The position numbers and the translations under genes were made by a program. This document shows positions 26,058-26,540 of a stretch of 26,540 bases of DNA, piece after piece. The notes beneath the pieces are model-generated. The model did no database searches. It saw only the letters and a list, made by a program, of their open reading frames with translations, and was not told the origin of the DNA. The stretch is from RSA9 sp036381195. Its GTDB lineage: Bacteria > Gemmatimonadota > Gemmatimonadetes > Longimicrobiales > RSA9. The stretch's first letter is position 1, and every line of letters begins with the position of its first letter. The stretch is taken from NCBI GenBank assembly GCA_036381195.1, contig DASVDH010000120.1, positions 1 to 26,540 on the forward strand. Reading direction: 5' to 3'.

Positions 26058-26540
26058 ATGATGCGGCAGAGTCTGGTCCTGATGGTGCTGATGGCGGCGG
26101 TCGGTGTGGGGGCGTGCTCGCGGCGCCAACCGCCCCCCGAGCCTGCGCAGCAGGTGGACGATGAGGCAGCGCGGCGGGCGGAGGAGGAGCGTCGCCGGCG
26201 GGAGGAAGAGGAGCGTCGCCGGCGCGAGGAGGAGGAGCGGCGGCGCGCGGAGGAGGAGGCGCGGCGGGCGGCAGCCGAGGCGCGCAGCATCCTAGAGGAG
26301 ATGATCCACTTCGATTTCGACCGGGCAGAGATCCGGGCGGATGCGCAGGCGACGCTCCAGCGGAAGCTGGGCGTGCTGCGGGCGAACCCGGGCGTGACCC
26401 TGCGCATCGAGGGTCATGCGGACGAGCGCGGCTCGGTGGAGTACAACCTGGCGCTGGGCCTGCGCCGGGCCAACGCGGCGAAGGACTACCTCGTGGGCTT
26501 CGGGCTGGACGCCTCGCGCTTCGAGGTGCAGACGTACGGC
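26058..26540 (+). CDS. pal: Peptidoglycan-associated lipoprotein Pal (partial, runs off the window end)
   Basis: The visible 161 codons contain a lipoprotein signal with Cys at about residue 20 in VGVGAC. They continue into an OmpA-like domain with IHFDFDRAEIR, IEGHADERGS and LGLRRANAAKDYL. Pal anchors the outer membrane to peptidoglycan and binds TolB. Between the two lies an unusually long run of alternating Glu- and Arg-rich blocks (about residues 36-71), predicted to form a charged single alpha-helix. Most Pal proteins have a shorter flexible linker. The start has a GGAGGAG site about 5 bases upstream; the ATG at 26061 is an alternative. The gene continues past 26540. Confidence 0.92.
   Translation, partial: MMRQSLVLMVLMAAVGVGACSRRQPPPEPAQQVDDEAARRAEEERRRREEEERRRREEEERRRAEEEARRAAAEARSILEEMIHFDFDRAEIRADAQATLQRKLGVLRANPGVTLRIEGHADERGSVEYNLALGLRRANAAKDYLVGFGLDASRFEVQTYG
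26181..26270 (+). repeat. Tandem E/R-block repeat inside pal
   Basis: Four adjacent units of 21-24 bases (26181-26201, 26202-26225, 26226-26249, 26250-26270) each encode a block of Glu followed by a block of Arg. The codons are GAG/GAA and CGT/CGC/CGG, with partial conservation between units. They create the charged helix linking the lipid anchor to the OmpA domain. Such a repeat could expand or contract by slippage. Confidence 0.8.

Overview
The window reads as an ordinary housekeeping stretch of a very GC-rich, Gram-negative (diderm) bacterial chromosome. It carries a BamD-like outer-membrane assembly lipoprotein, a Tol-Pal set and several lipoprotein or Sec signal peptides, which imply an outer membrane. 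The gene content, a SecA with long extra segments and a SEC-C tail, a single bifunctional Rel and the high GC would suit Gemmatimonadota or a related group. That placement is an inference without a database search. All 24 protein genes called confidently lie on the + strand, tightly packed, many sharing start and stop bases (GTGA or ATGA overlaps). The long minus-strand frames look like shadows produced by the base composition. I found no transposase, integrase, phage gene, CRISPR array, tRNA or rRNA.

Layout: (1) 1-2681, sugar-nucleotide metabolism: a DegT/DnrJ/EryC1-type PLP aminotransferase and a UDP-glucose/UDP-sugar dehydrogenase. (2) 2785-5885: a cytoplasmic TPR protein, a TPR lipoprotein, a BamD-like lipoprotein and NadD. 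(3) 6005-10044: secA overlapped by radC. (4) 10045-12829: a bifunctional ppGpp synthetase/hydrolase gene with a long leader that looks structured, followed by a 312-base non-coding gap with hairpins. (5) 12830-16588: uvrB, then tsaE-tsaB-rimI, which serve tRNA t6A synthesis and ribosomal protein acetylation. (6) 16694-21824: heme genes hemB, a HemX/CcsA-like membrane protein and hemA, with ssb and a secreted LysM protein lying between hemB and hemX. (7) 21821-26540: an NAD-dependent sugar epimerase overlapping hemA, then tolQ, tolR, a short TonB/TolA-like protein, tolB and pal. The window edge cuts pal.

Nothing here is clearly a new defence, mobile or biosynthetic system. The most interesting non-coding signal is the relA leader (about 10097-10312). 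It has an extended -10 promoter, two adjacent 26-base direct repeats, an 11-bp hairpin followed directly by ATTTT, a competing longer pairing that uses the second repeat copy, and another hairpin touching the ribosome-binding site. This could be an attenuator-like switch on stringent-response synthesis, but it is a prediction from base pairing alone. Other points are a near-consensus ssb promoter whose -35 box overlaps the hemB stop codon, a possible leaderless promoter before the first TPR gene, a G-quadruplex motif before secA, and a Pal with a long charged E/R helix next to a TolA-like protein that lacks the usual long helix.
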